Below, in pieces: positions 33,764 to 44,354 of a DNA stretch of 64,000 bases. Within the stretch, counting starts at the first letter, position 1; each line of letters starts with the position of its first letter. Position numbers and translations under genes: made by a program. Source of the DNA: Cryptomeria japonica (taxonomy: Eukaryota; Streptophyta; Pinopsida; Cupressales; Cupressaceae); the NCBI RefSeq assembly GCF_030272615.1, contig NC_081407.1:144712897-144776896 (forward strand). Reading direction: 5' to 3'. The notes beneath the pieces are model-generated. The model was not told where the DNA came from, searched no databases, and saw nothing but the letters and a program-made list of their open reading frames with translations.

Positions 33764-35457
33764 AGAAGCTAATAAACGAGATACTCATGACGATTTCAGC
33801 AATCATGCCATTGACAGTGATTCCTCATTGACTGAATCTGAGCTTCCTGAACCTCCTAAAGTCAAAGTACATAGATGTCAAAATGATAAAGAGTTCTGGA
33901 AAATGATGAAGATCATCATGGCTAAGGAAAAAGAAGACTATTTCCTAGAATTAGCAAAGCAAGGCGCCAAACTCCCTACTAGTTATAATGTGGAGGCCCT
34001 CGTCGCTAAAGAGGAAGAGACACCATGGGGAAAAATAAGCAAACAAATGCAAGCATTAAAAGCTGCGGTCACAAGAATAGAAGACAAAGATAAAATGCCA
34101 AAACAATATTCTTTGGACACAATATGCCCATTCCCATTTGACAAAAACCTTTACATGTCTCCATTTCCTTCATGAGTTGAGATCCCAAAATTTGACAAAT
34201 ATGATGGTACCTCAGATCCTCAAGATCATGTCAGAGAGTTTTGTGCCGCTTGTATGGAGTTCATGCACGATCAAACGTACCTCATGCACCTTTTCCCAAG
34301 GAGTTTAGGGGGTCAAGCCATGGAATGGTTCTCAAGTCTACCCAAAGGGATAAAAACATTTGAAGAACTAATCCAACTATTTTTGCAACAATACTCATAC
34401 AACATTCAATATCCTATGACTATGATAGATCTTTGCAATACTAAACAGAAAACAGGGGAGCCTTTTCTCACTTTCCTCCAATGTTGGAGAAAGATGTTCT
34501 CTAGGTATCCACGACCTATCCCAGACACTGAGAAAATGGATATATTTGTCAATAACCTGGTCCCAAAACTGAAATATAGTATACAAATGCATGTACACCC
34601 ATCATTTAACAAAATGGTAGATAATGCTATTCGGATGGAAGATGTGCTCATAAAGAAAGGGGATATCTCACTTTGGAAGGAAACACATCAAGGTTCTAGC
34701 TCTAAAGAAAAGAGTAAATACTGGAAATATGGCAAAGATAGCAACAAGAACGTCGTTAATGATGGAGTGGTAGATACTGTCCAAGAAAAAACAAAATCCA
34801 CAATATTTAACTTGGCCAGTGGCACGCAAGCACTCAAGGTAGCTGAAACTACAACAGAGAATCCCCCAAAGAAAACAAGAGAATGGTTTAAAGAAAAACC
34901 TTGGCTTTCAAAGCCTAAGCGTGATTTTACTCCTCTAGATGAATCATATGAATCAGCTTTTAAAACTTTATTGGCAAATAATCTAATAACGTTGCCAGAC
35001 AATTCTAGACCATATGACCTAGAAATTAGACCCAAATGGTGGAGAGAAAATGAATACTATGACTACCATTGGAACAAGGGACATAACATAAACAACTACA
35101 TGAAACTCCGACATGAAATCCAAGATCTCATTGACGCAGGCAAGATCATTGTTGGAAATCACGCAACTAATGTTGATCATAAGGCCTTTAAAGATCCCTT
35201 ACCCACTTATGAACAAGGAGATTCCTCAAAATCCAAGGGAGGAGCTAGAGTCAATTATACCTACAATAACAATGATAATGTGATCAACATAATTGAATCT
35301 GCTCAAACTGAATATTGCAATGTGATCATAGTCCCAGATCACCAAAATCAAACACAAGCTGCTAATGCTATGACTCGCGCTCAAAGGAAGATTATTCTCC
35401 CAGAGCTAGTTCCTCAACTGTCAACCAAACAACATCAAATCTACCAAATAGACACAA
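33741..35457 (+). pseudogene. Element D gag
   Basis: Structural Gag of the particle. ATG 33741 (MSGERQYREANKRD). The frame has a TGA at 34173 where Trp is expected (FPS-stop-VEIPKFDKYDG), then continues with the capsid block (QAMEWFSSLPKGI, FLQCWRKMFSRYPRPIP). The C-terminal module (about 34915-35155) reads RDFTPLDESYESAF...HEIQDLIDAGKIIV. Its knuckle positions read Y-x2-H-x4-H-x4-Y, so both cysteines kept by element A and by ORF1 are tyrosine here. The Gag protein would therefore lack a working knuckle. It is fused in frame to protease. Confidence 0.85.
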
Positions 35458-36380
35458 TCATGGCCAAATCAAAACAATTGGCTTCATCATCTTCTCCTAG
35501 TTATAGTATTGTCGAACAATTGAAGAGAACCAATGCTCAAATCTCCATTTTGGAATTGCTTAAGATCTCTTATGCTCATAGAGAGGTCCTGGACAAGGCT
35601 TTACTTACCACCAGTGTCCCTAAAGATTTAGACGTAGATTGGTTTCAATCAATGGTGGGTCACCTGACCTCACCTCATTACCTCACTTTCTCTGAAGAAG
35701 ATGACAATTCACTGAGTCACCCACATAACCAACCATTACACATTGAAGCCATGATCCATAAACACCGCGTTAAACATGTTTTGATAGATGGAGGCGCTGG
35801 GTTGAATATTTGTACCTACAATCTACTGACACAGCTGGGATTTTTTGAAAATGTTACTGATTCAACAAAGAAGATAACAATCAAGGCTTATGATGAAGAA
35901 GAAAGAACTTCTAAGGGTCTGGTACTATTACCAATCAAAGTAGGACTTGTGGAAAGAGATGTCATTTTTCAAGTCCTGGATCTTCATCTTTCATACAACG
36001 TCTTACTGGGTAGGCCATGGATTCATGAAATGAAAGCAGTACCATCTACGTATCATCAATGCTTGAAATTTCCTTATAATGGAGTTGAAGTCAGTATTCT
36101 TGCCGATACAAGCTATACCGACAATGCATTAATGCAGAGTGCTGATGCTTTTGTTCCTCATAATAGAGCAGCCTCCATAGCTGAAAGTTCAGAATCTTTG
36201 CTGAAAGATTTACAAAAGAAATTGAAAATCACAAACATTGGCATGGATGGCTACAAGATAGATCATATACTCTCATTAACGTCTCTTCCTCCATCACCAA
36301 GACAATTGAGAAAACCATCAAAGGTTATGAAGCCACAAACTTTAACTCCAAAAGTCATGTATGAAGGTCTCTTTATATAG
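35458..36380 (+). pseudogene. Element D aspartic protease
   Basis: Continues the gag frame. MAKSKQLASSSSPSYSIVEQL leads to HVLIDGGAGLNICTYNLLTQLG, with D-G-G at the usual D-S/T-G position, which I believe is common in this lineage. The second half (VIFQVLDLHLSYNVLLGRPWIHEM) gives the hydrophobic-G-R-P signature of plant retroelement proteases. The fold looks complete across ~35770-36070. The open frame ends at 36380 with a stop; the same frame continues after it. Confidence 0.85.
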
Positions 36381-38140
36381 TCCTCTACTTCTCTTGCAAG
36401 TGAAATAGAAGAGGATGATGTTCTCAAATCACTTTTCAAAGAAGACAGTGCAAAAAAAGAAATATGACATTGCGATATTTCTCCGACACAATATGGTCCA
36501 GGCTATAAGATGCTTCAACGCATGGGATATTCAGGTACTGATCCTCTAGGCAAACGTCAAAAAGGTATTGTTGAATCTATTCAGTTACAAACTAAGTCTG
36601 TCGATGATAAAGTTGGACTGGGATATGATCCAAGAAAGCAATCAGATCAAAAGCACACGTCCCACCATCAACGTAAGTGGAAGAAAAAGGTACTACCTTT
36701 AACAACACAAGAAATTAATACTCAACAAACTCAGGAAGAGTGTGACAATGAACAAAAAGAATTGCGCACCCAGAGAGAGGAAACATATGGTAATCAAGTT
36801 CTAGTTATATCAGCTATAATACCACAAGAAGTAGAAGTCTCGGAGGATATGAGAGACGAAGTATATAGAATCAGAGAATTGTTTGCACCACTAAAATTTC
36901 CAGTCACATATACTGGTAGACAACAGGTAGATGATTCAGAAACTGATTCAAATGAGTATGAATGGGGTCCAGACCACATCTCAGATACATCTACTACAGA
37001 AACCCTTGAAGAATCTAGTGATATCATAGATGACGCACAAGAGTTGATACGCCTAAAAATGCAAAAGGAAATAGAAGAAATTAGACTAAAAAGACAAGAA
37101 GACTATGAACAACAGCTGGAGGAAGAAAGGACACAAGCAATTTCTTCACCTACTAACTCACCCTCTAATGAGGTAGGACAAATCAGGTATGAAACTACAA
37201 AAGAAGAATTAGAAGCTAAAAAAATAGAACTAGTCATTAGTCCAGAGGAAGCTGAATGGAACAGATGACAAGGATTAACAGAACCATCAAGGTTATGTCC
37301 ACAAGTGTGTCAAATACAAACAATCAATGAACCAAATCACGAAGGAACTTGCAGCATCAAAGATGTGGGTGTTGATACTATATATAATTTTACTAAGCCA
37401 CTTGAAGACGAGTCAAAAACTTCATCTTATGACTCTGATAACTCAGACAAGAGCTCTATTTATAACAATGATTATTCAACAACACATTATGATTACTCTG
37501 TCATGAATGTTGAGATGTTGTTCGCTAACCCTGTTACTGTCACACCACGATATGTAGTTCAGTCTGAAGTAGGTGACGACGCTAGAAGTAGGTCGGTTGG
37601 GTTAGGTCCAATAAATACTAACATGAATTTTGATAATCATGTCATAACTCTTTCTGGTCTTGAGACACATACGCAAGGTAGCCTTCTGGAACTCGACTAG
37701 TTGGTCCGAAGCCATGATGATAGTATCGTGAACTCCCTTGAGCCTGTTCAAACCTTATCCTTAATACATCCGGAACTGATTGATTGTACTCTTTATAACC
37801 AACCCTTGAATGTACCTACTTTTTGCCAATGACTATACATTAGCCTATTATCTCAATGCAGTTGAACCCATGTACTCTTGCACTAGCGAACATAATGAAA
37901 ACATGACTGAAGCGGATATCAAGTATCTTAGTCACAAAAACAAGAAAAATAAAAATAAAAGATCTGATGGCGAAAACCACATTGTGGCGGTGTCAGAATC
38001 TAAAAAAGAGAAAATAAAGGACGTACCTAAAGGTGAAAACCTCTCTGAGGCGTTTGAAGGTGAGATACTTGATATATTGCCAAGTCACTTCCGGGAGAGA
38101 TCTTCCATATTGATCGAGCCAACTCAGCCAGTGAACATGG
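36381..38140 (+). pseudogene. Element D G-patch module and acidic linker between protease and RT
   Basis: The reading frame continues with stops at about 36378, 36464, 37266 and 37698. At ~36490-36640 it encodes a G-patch: PGYKMLQRMGYSGTDPLGKR, then QKGIVESIQ and KVGLGYDPRK, with the spaced glycines of that RNA-binding/helicase-partner motif. A charged region follows, with helical Glu/Arg runs (RLKMQKEIEEIRLKRQ). An acidic Asp/Ser stretch (SSYDSDNSDKSS) and a Lys-rich piece (NKKNKNKRSDG) come next. The frame shifts near 38145, just before RT. The function in the element is unknown; G-patches also occur next to protease in some retroviruses. Confidence 0.7.
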
Positions 38141-39062
38141 GAGTCAAGAGACACCACACATCATTCATTTAGCTCAATCACTATCAGTAGAAGAGTTAAA
38201 AGATTTCAGCAACCTTTTTTTAGAAAAGAAGATCAACTTTGCATGGACATACTCAGATATGTCAGGACTAGATCTTGATCTCATCATGCATCATCTCTCT
38301 ATTACACCAGGAGTTAAACCAGTCAAGCAAAAACTCTGTAAGATGCATCCTCATGTGGCACTGCTAGTCAAGGCTGAACTAGAGAAATTGCTAAAAGCTA
38401 GATTTATCAGAGCTATAGATTACGCAGAATGGATATCAAACATAGTACCTGTATCAAAGGCAGACAAATCCATTAGAGTTTGCACAGACTTCAGGGATCT
38501 CAACAAAGCATGTCTAAAAGACGATTTTCCATTGCCCAACATTGACATGATAGTAGATATGTCTCTTGGATATGAGATGTATTCATTAATGGATGAATTC
38601 TCTGGTTACAATCAGATCAAGATAGCACCTGAAGATCAAGAAAAGACAACTTTCACATGTGCATGGGGAACCTTCTACTGGAATGTTATGTCGTTTGGGC
38701 TAAAGAATGTGGGAGCAACTTACCAAAGAGCAGTAACCACTATCTTCCATGATATGATGCATAAAAACATGGAAGATTATGTTGATGACACCCTAGTAAA
38801 GACTATGAAGAGATCTACGCATATTCAAGAGCTAGGCCTCATACTAGATAGAATGGAAAGATTCAAGCTCCGGTTAAATCCTAAAAAGTGTGCATTTGGG
38901 GTAACATCAGGAGAATTGCTTGGTTACATAATTTCAAAAAAAGGAATTGAGGTTGACCCTGAAAAGGTCCAAGCTATAATGGAAATGCCTCCACCCAAGA
39001 ATATCAGTCAAATGAGAAGTTTACAGGGATGTCTTCAATCAATAAGGCATTTTATATCTTAG
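38141..39062 (+). pseudogene. Element D reverse transcriptase
   Basis: From ~38150 the frame reads LSVEELKDFSNLFLEKKINF and WTYSDMSGLDLDLIMHHLSI, then the palm blocks: SNIVPVSKADKSIRVCTDFRDLNKA, SLMDEFSGYNQIKI, TTFTCAWGTF, MSFGLKNVGATYQRA, and active site YVDD at 38778-38789. The thumb entry (LNPKKCAFGVTSGELLGYIIS) is present. Motif A keeps the catalytic Asp (MDEFSG), so RT residues look intact while the frame around them is broken. It stops at 39060. Confidence 0.9.
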
Positions 39063-40226
39063 CTAGCTGACAAAGCTCAACCCTTCACGAAGGTATTAAA
39101 GAAAGGGATTCAATACAAATGGGATAAAGATTGTGAACAACATTTACAACAAATCAAATAATATCTTTCTAATCCGCCCATATTAATACCACCGATTCAA
39201 GGTAAGCCACTGATCCTGTACATATCGGCTACATGTACTTCACTGGGGGCACTTCTGGCAAAACAGGATGACAATAAAAAGGAACGAGCTATTTATTACA
39301 TCAATAGAACATTGGTGTCATATGAAATGAACTACACTATAATAGAGAAAGCATGCTTAGCATTGGTCTTTGCATCACAAAAATTAAGGCACTATATGTT
39401 GGCACACTCTATTAAGCTGATAGCTAAGATTGATCCACTCAAATATCTTCTCAGTAAAGCAACACTTACATGAAGACTGGCTAAATGGGTCATGGTTCTT
39501 ACAGAATTTGATATCGAATATGTGGATTGTAAAGCCATCAAAGGACAGGTTATTGCAGACCAACTTGCTGATGCTCCACTTGAAGACAGTCAACCTCTGC
39601 ATATAGAATTCCCAGATGAATCAATCATGCACCTTACTAAACAATCATGGAAGATGTTCTTTGATGGGTCTTTCACTCAACATGGTTCTGGTGCCAGAAT
39701 ACTTTTTATTACTCCTCAAAAATATTCAATTCCGAAAGCTTACAAGATTCTCTTTCCTTGCACAAATAATATTGTAGAATATGAAGCTTTGGTAAATGAG
39801 ATCAAGCTTGCCATCGAGTGGAAGATCGTTGAATTGCACATCTATGGATATTCGCAACTCATCATCAACCAAATCAATGACCTATATCAGACAAGAGATG
39901 AGAAACTGATGCCTTATAAGAGAATGGTGGATGATCTCAAGAAATACTTTACCTTCATATCATTTCAGCAGATCCCCAAAACAACAAATAGAGCAGCGGA
40001 TGCAATGGCCACTTTGGCATCTATACCACAGCTACAAGAGTCTAATTATCAATTTGAATTCCTAGTGGAAGAGTTACATTACCCTGCCTATGATTCTCCT
40101 GAGTCCCAGCTAGTCTGTTCTATTAGTGGACATGACTCATCTTATTATAGCCACATTTACTCTTACCTACGTGACCAAGTTGTCCCTGCTAATCTTTCCC
40201 AAAATGAAAAAAGGAACCTAATCTGA
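39063..40226 (+). pseudogene. Element D degenerate RNase H plus second archaeal-type RNase H
   Basis: Two tandem RNase H domains, a hallmark of Tat elements. The native one (about 39180-39410) has stops on both sides and reads LYISATCTSLGALL, lacking the first catalytic Asp; EKACLALVFASQKLRHYM remains. The second (39640-40020) is archaeal/plant-type: MFFDGSFTQHGSG (Asp), NIVEYEALVNEIKLA (Glu), LHIYGYSQLII and NRAADAMATLAS (Asp). The third catalytic position, normally D in GDSQ, is Tyr (codon 39849-39851). Both RNase H domains are thus likely inactive in this copy. Confidence 0.85.
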
Positions 40227-41399
40227 AATGCGTCACAGTACGTCATCATTGCTAACAACCTATTCAAGCGAGGTTTAGATAATACTTTGCTTAGATGTCT
40301 AGAAACCGAAGAGTCCCAATGCGCATTATCCGAGGTTCATGAAGGTGTTTGTGGATCCCATTCGAACGGTCTAACTTTAGCACGAAAACTACTAAGGGTT
40401 GGCTACTATTGGCCAAACATGGAGAAATAAGCTATAAAATTTGCTAAAACCTGTGAAAAGTACCAACTGCATGGGCACCTAATCCATGCTCCAGCAAGGA
40501 ATCTCATACCCTTTGTGACACACTGGCCCTTCCAACAGTGGGCATTTGATCTGATTGGCCAAATATATCCTGCATCATCTAATGGACACAAATTTATTAT
40601 CACTACCACTGAGTACTTCACTAAGTGCGTAGAAGCAATTCCACTCATCAAGGCAATCGACAAACAAGTAGCTCTCTTTATTTTTAATTATATCATCTGT
40701 AGGTATGGTATACCTTCATCCATTATAACTGGCAATGGAGGACAGTTCAAGAACAAAGATCTAGACGAACTCTGTGAGAAATTTAAAATCAAACAACACT
40801 GGTCCTCAGTATATTACCCTCAAGGTAATGGACAAGCAGAGGCATCTAACAAAAACCTACTGACTATCTTGCACAAAACAGTGAACAAATCTGCGAAGGA
40901 TTGACATCTGCAGCTCAATCCTGCATTATGGGCTTATAGAACAAGTATTAGAACACCTACTAGGGCTACACCTTTCTCTTTGGTGTATGGGTCCGAAGCA
41001 GTATTACCTATTGAAGTAGAAATACCATCTCTAAGAGTTTCCTTGCAAGGCCTTGTTACTGATGAAGACTATAGAATATCTAGATTGCAAGAGCTAGAAT
41101 TGTTGGATGAGCGTCGACAAGTGGCGTTTGATCATCTCAAAGTGTATCAAAAGAGAATGTCCAGAGGATATAACAAAAAGGTTCGACATCGAGAATTTCA
41201 GGTTGGTGACCTAGTTCTAAGAGAAAATCCTAAAAATCAACAGTTTTGAGACAACAAAGGGAAGTTTGAACCCAACTGGCTAGGTCCCTATATCGTTACT
41301 GCAGCTTTTGGCTCTGGTGCCTATCAACTCTCAACATCGGAAGGAGAACAGCTCCGCGAACTAATCAACACTATCCATCTGAAGAAATTTTTCACTTAA
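40227..41399 (+). pseudogene. Element D integrase
   Basis: Would insert the DNA copy in the nucleus. The H2C2 finger reads EVHEGVCGSHSNG...GYYWPNME, a stop, then KTCEKYQ: the last Cys is Tyr. The core starts QQWAFDLIGQIYP (first Asp present), has ITGNGGQF where ITDNGTQF is expected (second Asp replaced by Gly) and GQAEASNK (Glu present). Stops occur at 40224, ~40430, 40902 and 41247. The C-terminal part reads FQVGDLVLRENP...NWLGPYIVTAAFGSGAYQL and ends KKFFT-stop at 41397. No chromodomain. Catalytically dead as read. Confidence 0.88.
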
Positions 41400-41428
41400 A
41401 TATTCTCTGCTCCAGCAGCTTATGTAGC

Positions 41429-41620
41429 GAAAAAGTCCTAAAAAAATCCTAAAAATCAGAAAAAGTCCAGAAAAAAATCCTAAAAATCAGAAAAAGTCCA
41501 GAAAAAAATCCTAAAAATCAGAAAAAGTCCTGAAGAAATCATAAAAATCAAAAAAAGTCCTGAAGAAATCATAAAAATAAGAAAAAGTCTTGAAAAAATT
41601 CAAAAAAAGAAAAAAAGAAA
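41429..41620 (+). repeat. A-rich 31-bp tandem repeat after element D pol
   Basis: About six units of aaaaagtccagaaaaaaatc plus ctaaaaatcag, drifting to aaaaagtcctgaagaaatcataaaaatca. It starts 30 bases after the integrase stop. It is strongly purine-rich on the plus strand. Confidence 0.8.
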
Positions 41621-41639
41621 AAGAAAAACAGAAAAAAAA

Positions 41640-43237
41640 AAGAGAGAGATAAAATGCCTTGGTGAAAACTTGGTAAACAGGCACCTTGGTAAAAAAAAAT
41701 GAATCTCTACAAAACAGGTGAAAACCTGATAAATAGGTGCCTCTTGTACTCAAGCGCTCCATCTATCAATGCAACGTTGGCATTCCAGCTTTCATGCATC
41801 TTTTCTTTCGCTTGTACATATTTCAATCACTTTTGTGACATCCTAGTTCATTGGAACCCTCATGGCTTGAAACCGATCATTGTCATAGTCTTAGGTTAAT
41901 TGACAAGAGCACATTACATGTCCTAAGCAGTGTCAACCAAGTCATCTTTACGTCAGTAATACCCGATCGTCCACTCCAAGTCAGTCACTCGTCTCCTGAC
42001 TACTGAAGAGTTTTATCATTGAGTTAACAAGCAAAACAACATATCGGAAAACAACCACTAAACAATTTGAGCTATGCAGGAAAATTTTCTTTGTGTGTTG
42101 TCTTTTATATTGGTTTTCGATTATTATTCTCTCTGAGTAACTCGAGGAAGTCTATCTTGACTAAGAGGAGCAAGGATTGGGGGCATAATATTTTCTTGTT
42201 TTCTGCTTGTAGGAATGATCCCAATGATCTGGAAACATCTAAATTAGCTGGGTGTCTGTGATAAGAGCCTTCACATCAAGGTGGAATCGCCTCACATACC
42301 TTGATCCGCTTATTTGAATGCTACAGGAAGATCCATATCATTTCTTTGTCTGTTTTGAAGGAATTTTTTTATTGTGCAGTCCGGGTCCATGCGTAATCTG
42401 TCCAAGGATATGAACCAAAAAAGGGGTAATTGCGGACAAGATAATTAATATTGCACATGAAAAGCAAGGAACTCTAATCTGCCTGTTGTGGTTGTAAAAT
42501 GCTCAATGATGAAAATTAAGCTTTTCAAAATCTAATGACTAGGTTTAGGTTGCATTTTGCATATCATTTTGTATTTCATCATGCATTTTGTGAATTTAGA
42601 GTGATTTCGGAATGGTAACAATGATCTCTTTATCTTCTGAATGAGAGCTGGAAGCATCATCATTTCTTAGCAAAGTGGTCTCTTTTCATCATTTCTCCAA
42701 TCGAGTACTTGTGTTTTGAGATATTAGCTACATACATAAGCATTTTATATAGATTCATACATTTCATTATTACTCATTAGCATTCATCTCATTGCATAGA
42801 AAAATGAAAAAAATTGCATTATTCATTATTCATTCACATTCATTTATTTGCATATGAAAAGAAAGAAAAATAGACATCCATATTCCATTTGCATTGTATA
42901 CATTCATGTTGAAAAGAAATACATACATATAGAATAAAGCATATAAAAGGATATCTCATAAGCGAATCAACACAAGCACGATGAAGTCAAATTGGATCTC
43001 ATATATATGTCATGTCAAATATAAGAGTACAAAATGATGTCGAATGACATATACAAACTCTCATTGGAGCAAGAATTGTATAGGCTACAAAAAATGGGTG
43101 TGTCTACCAAAAATATCCGAGCTACAAAAAGAAACAATCTAGCTAGCACCCTCTCCCTCATCGCCTAGTGGAGGAGGAGAAGCCTGATGCCCAGGATCCT
43201 GACGAGGTTCCCGAGCTCCCTCTGATCATGCCATCTA
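41640..43237. other. Element D spacer between pol and the antisense gene
   Basis: No gene seen. Near the left end gaaaac(c)t(g)gtaaacaggcacc-like strings occur twice (41660-41740). 42700-42960 is AT-rich with many cattcatt runs. The left limit of the antisense gene (stop at 43238) is set by its open frame. Confidence 0.5.
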
Positions 43238-43651
43238 CTACGAGTAGGGTATCACCTGCTGCGCAACAAGAACTGCGACACTATATGCTGCCACATAGTA
43301 GGCTGCCCTACTACTATGGAGAAGGACCTTCTGTCGTAAAGTCTCTATCTTTGCTATCGACTTTGCCCTCAATGATGCGATCTGGCGATCACGCTCGGCC
43401 CTCACCTCGACAAGTTGTCGGTCTCGCTCCGCCAGCTGAGTCTGAGCCACTATCAACTATGACTACAGCTCTGCAAAACGTGCTCTCATCGACAGCCCTG
43501 CATCAGTCCCTTGCTCTCTCACAGGATCTCCACCCCCATCTCCACCTGTGGCTCCACCCTGCTCATCCTGCCGCTGTCGGACCTGTCTCGAAGTTGCTCG
43601 CTCCTCCTCAGTCCCACCCAATCTCACTCCTACATGCCCTAGGGATCCGCC
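43238..43651 (-). pseudogene. Antisense PMD gene of element D: C-terminal part
   Basis: Continuation of the antisense gene after nested copia E. When the copia and one TSD copy are ignored, the frame passes through without shift (RGEGG on one side, SLGHVGVRLGG on the other). It is Gly/Gln/Arg-rich. After stops near 43463 it becomes a coiled-coil-like tail (QLAERDRQLVEVRAERDRQIASLRAK). Its composition (GC-rich, charged heptads) is quite unlike the AT-rich gag-pol of the same element. It ends with a stop at 43238. Confidence 0.65.
43647..43651. repeat. Copia E target-site duplication, left copy (ccgcc)
   Basis: ccgcc before the LTR; the other side (48524-48528) reads ccacc, one G-to-A difference. 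Confidence 0.65.
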
Positions 43652-44107
43652 TGTTAGGGTTTCAAGCAAATCCAAAGCAAATATGAACTAACAATTATAT
43701 GCAGATTTAAATACAAAAGATAAAGAAATAAAACAGGACACAGATAACACAGAGATTTAATGTGGTTCACCCAGAATGGGTTACGTCCACCATACACAGC
43801 CGTCCAATCTTTCTTATTATCCAGTAAAAATGGTACATCAACCTTACAATGCCTTAAGCATCCCAGCCGCTTATAACATGCATTTTTAGGGCAACAAACA
43901 AAGTCGGTCTTTTTAGGGTTTTATTACAATGTCGGTTTTCATCAACGAAAAATGGCAAAAAAAAATTTCTCGAGGACTGCTGCCCCTGAACCCCCGCTTT
44001 TCTCAGGGGTTACCGCCCCCGAATCCCTGCCCGGGGCCCAGCCCGGCCCCGGTGAGGATATGTGCTGAGTGTACAGTACTTTGCTGATCAGTCGCCACAT
44101 TTCAACA
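43652..44107 (-). repeat. Copia E 3' LTR (456 bp)
   Basis: The plus strand begins tgttagggtttcaagcaaatcc and ends cgccacatttcaaca. It contains a GC-rich block (about 43895-44070) absent from the other LTR. Confidence 0.9.
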
Positions 44108-44108
44108 A

Positions 44109-44120
44109 TCTCCCACTTGG
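44109..44120 (-). promoter_or_regulatory. Copia E polypurine tract
   Basis: The minus strand reads CCAAGTGGGAGA just before the 3' LTR. A near copy (ctcccacttggagacta) recurs about 40 bases further inside. Confidence 0.6.
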
Positions 44121-44354
44121 AGACTGATCAGGCTCCACACCGAACAATCTCCCACTTGGAGACTAATACTACACGACACCACTGTACATGCAACATCCGC
44201 TAGATAAAACACTAGGACTTGACTGGTATAAATTCCACAATTATCAATCAAGAAGACCAACAGAAACTGATGAAGAAATCAGCTTCTCCTGTGGAACTGC
44301 CTTTGTGAACATATCAGCAGGATTCTCACTTGTGTGAATCTTCTCAAGTCGTAA

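Noticed and set aside
34395-35035. Minus-strand frames opposite element D gag
   Set aside because: Shadows of gag: they cover exactly the conserved gag region and have no domain of their own.
43168-43686. Plus-strand 172-codon Pro/Ser/His-rich frame
   Set aside because: It is the complement of the GC-rich coiled-coil tail of the antisense PMD gene and spans the copia boundary at 43652.
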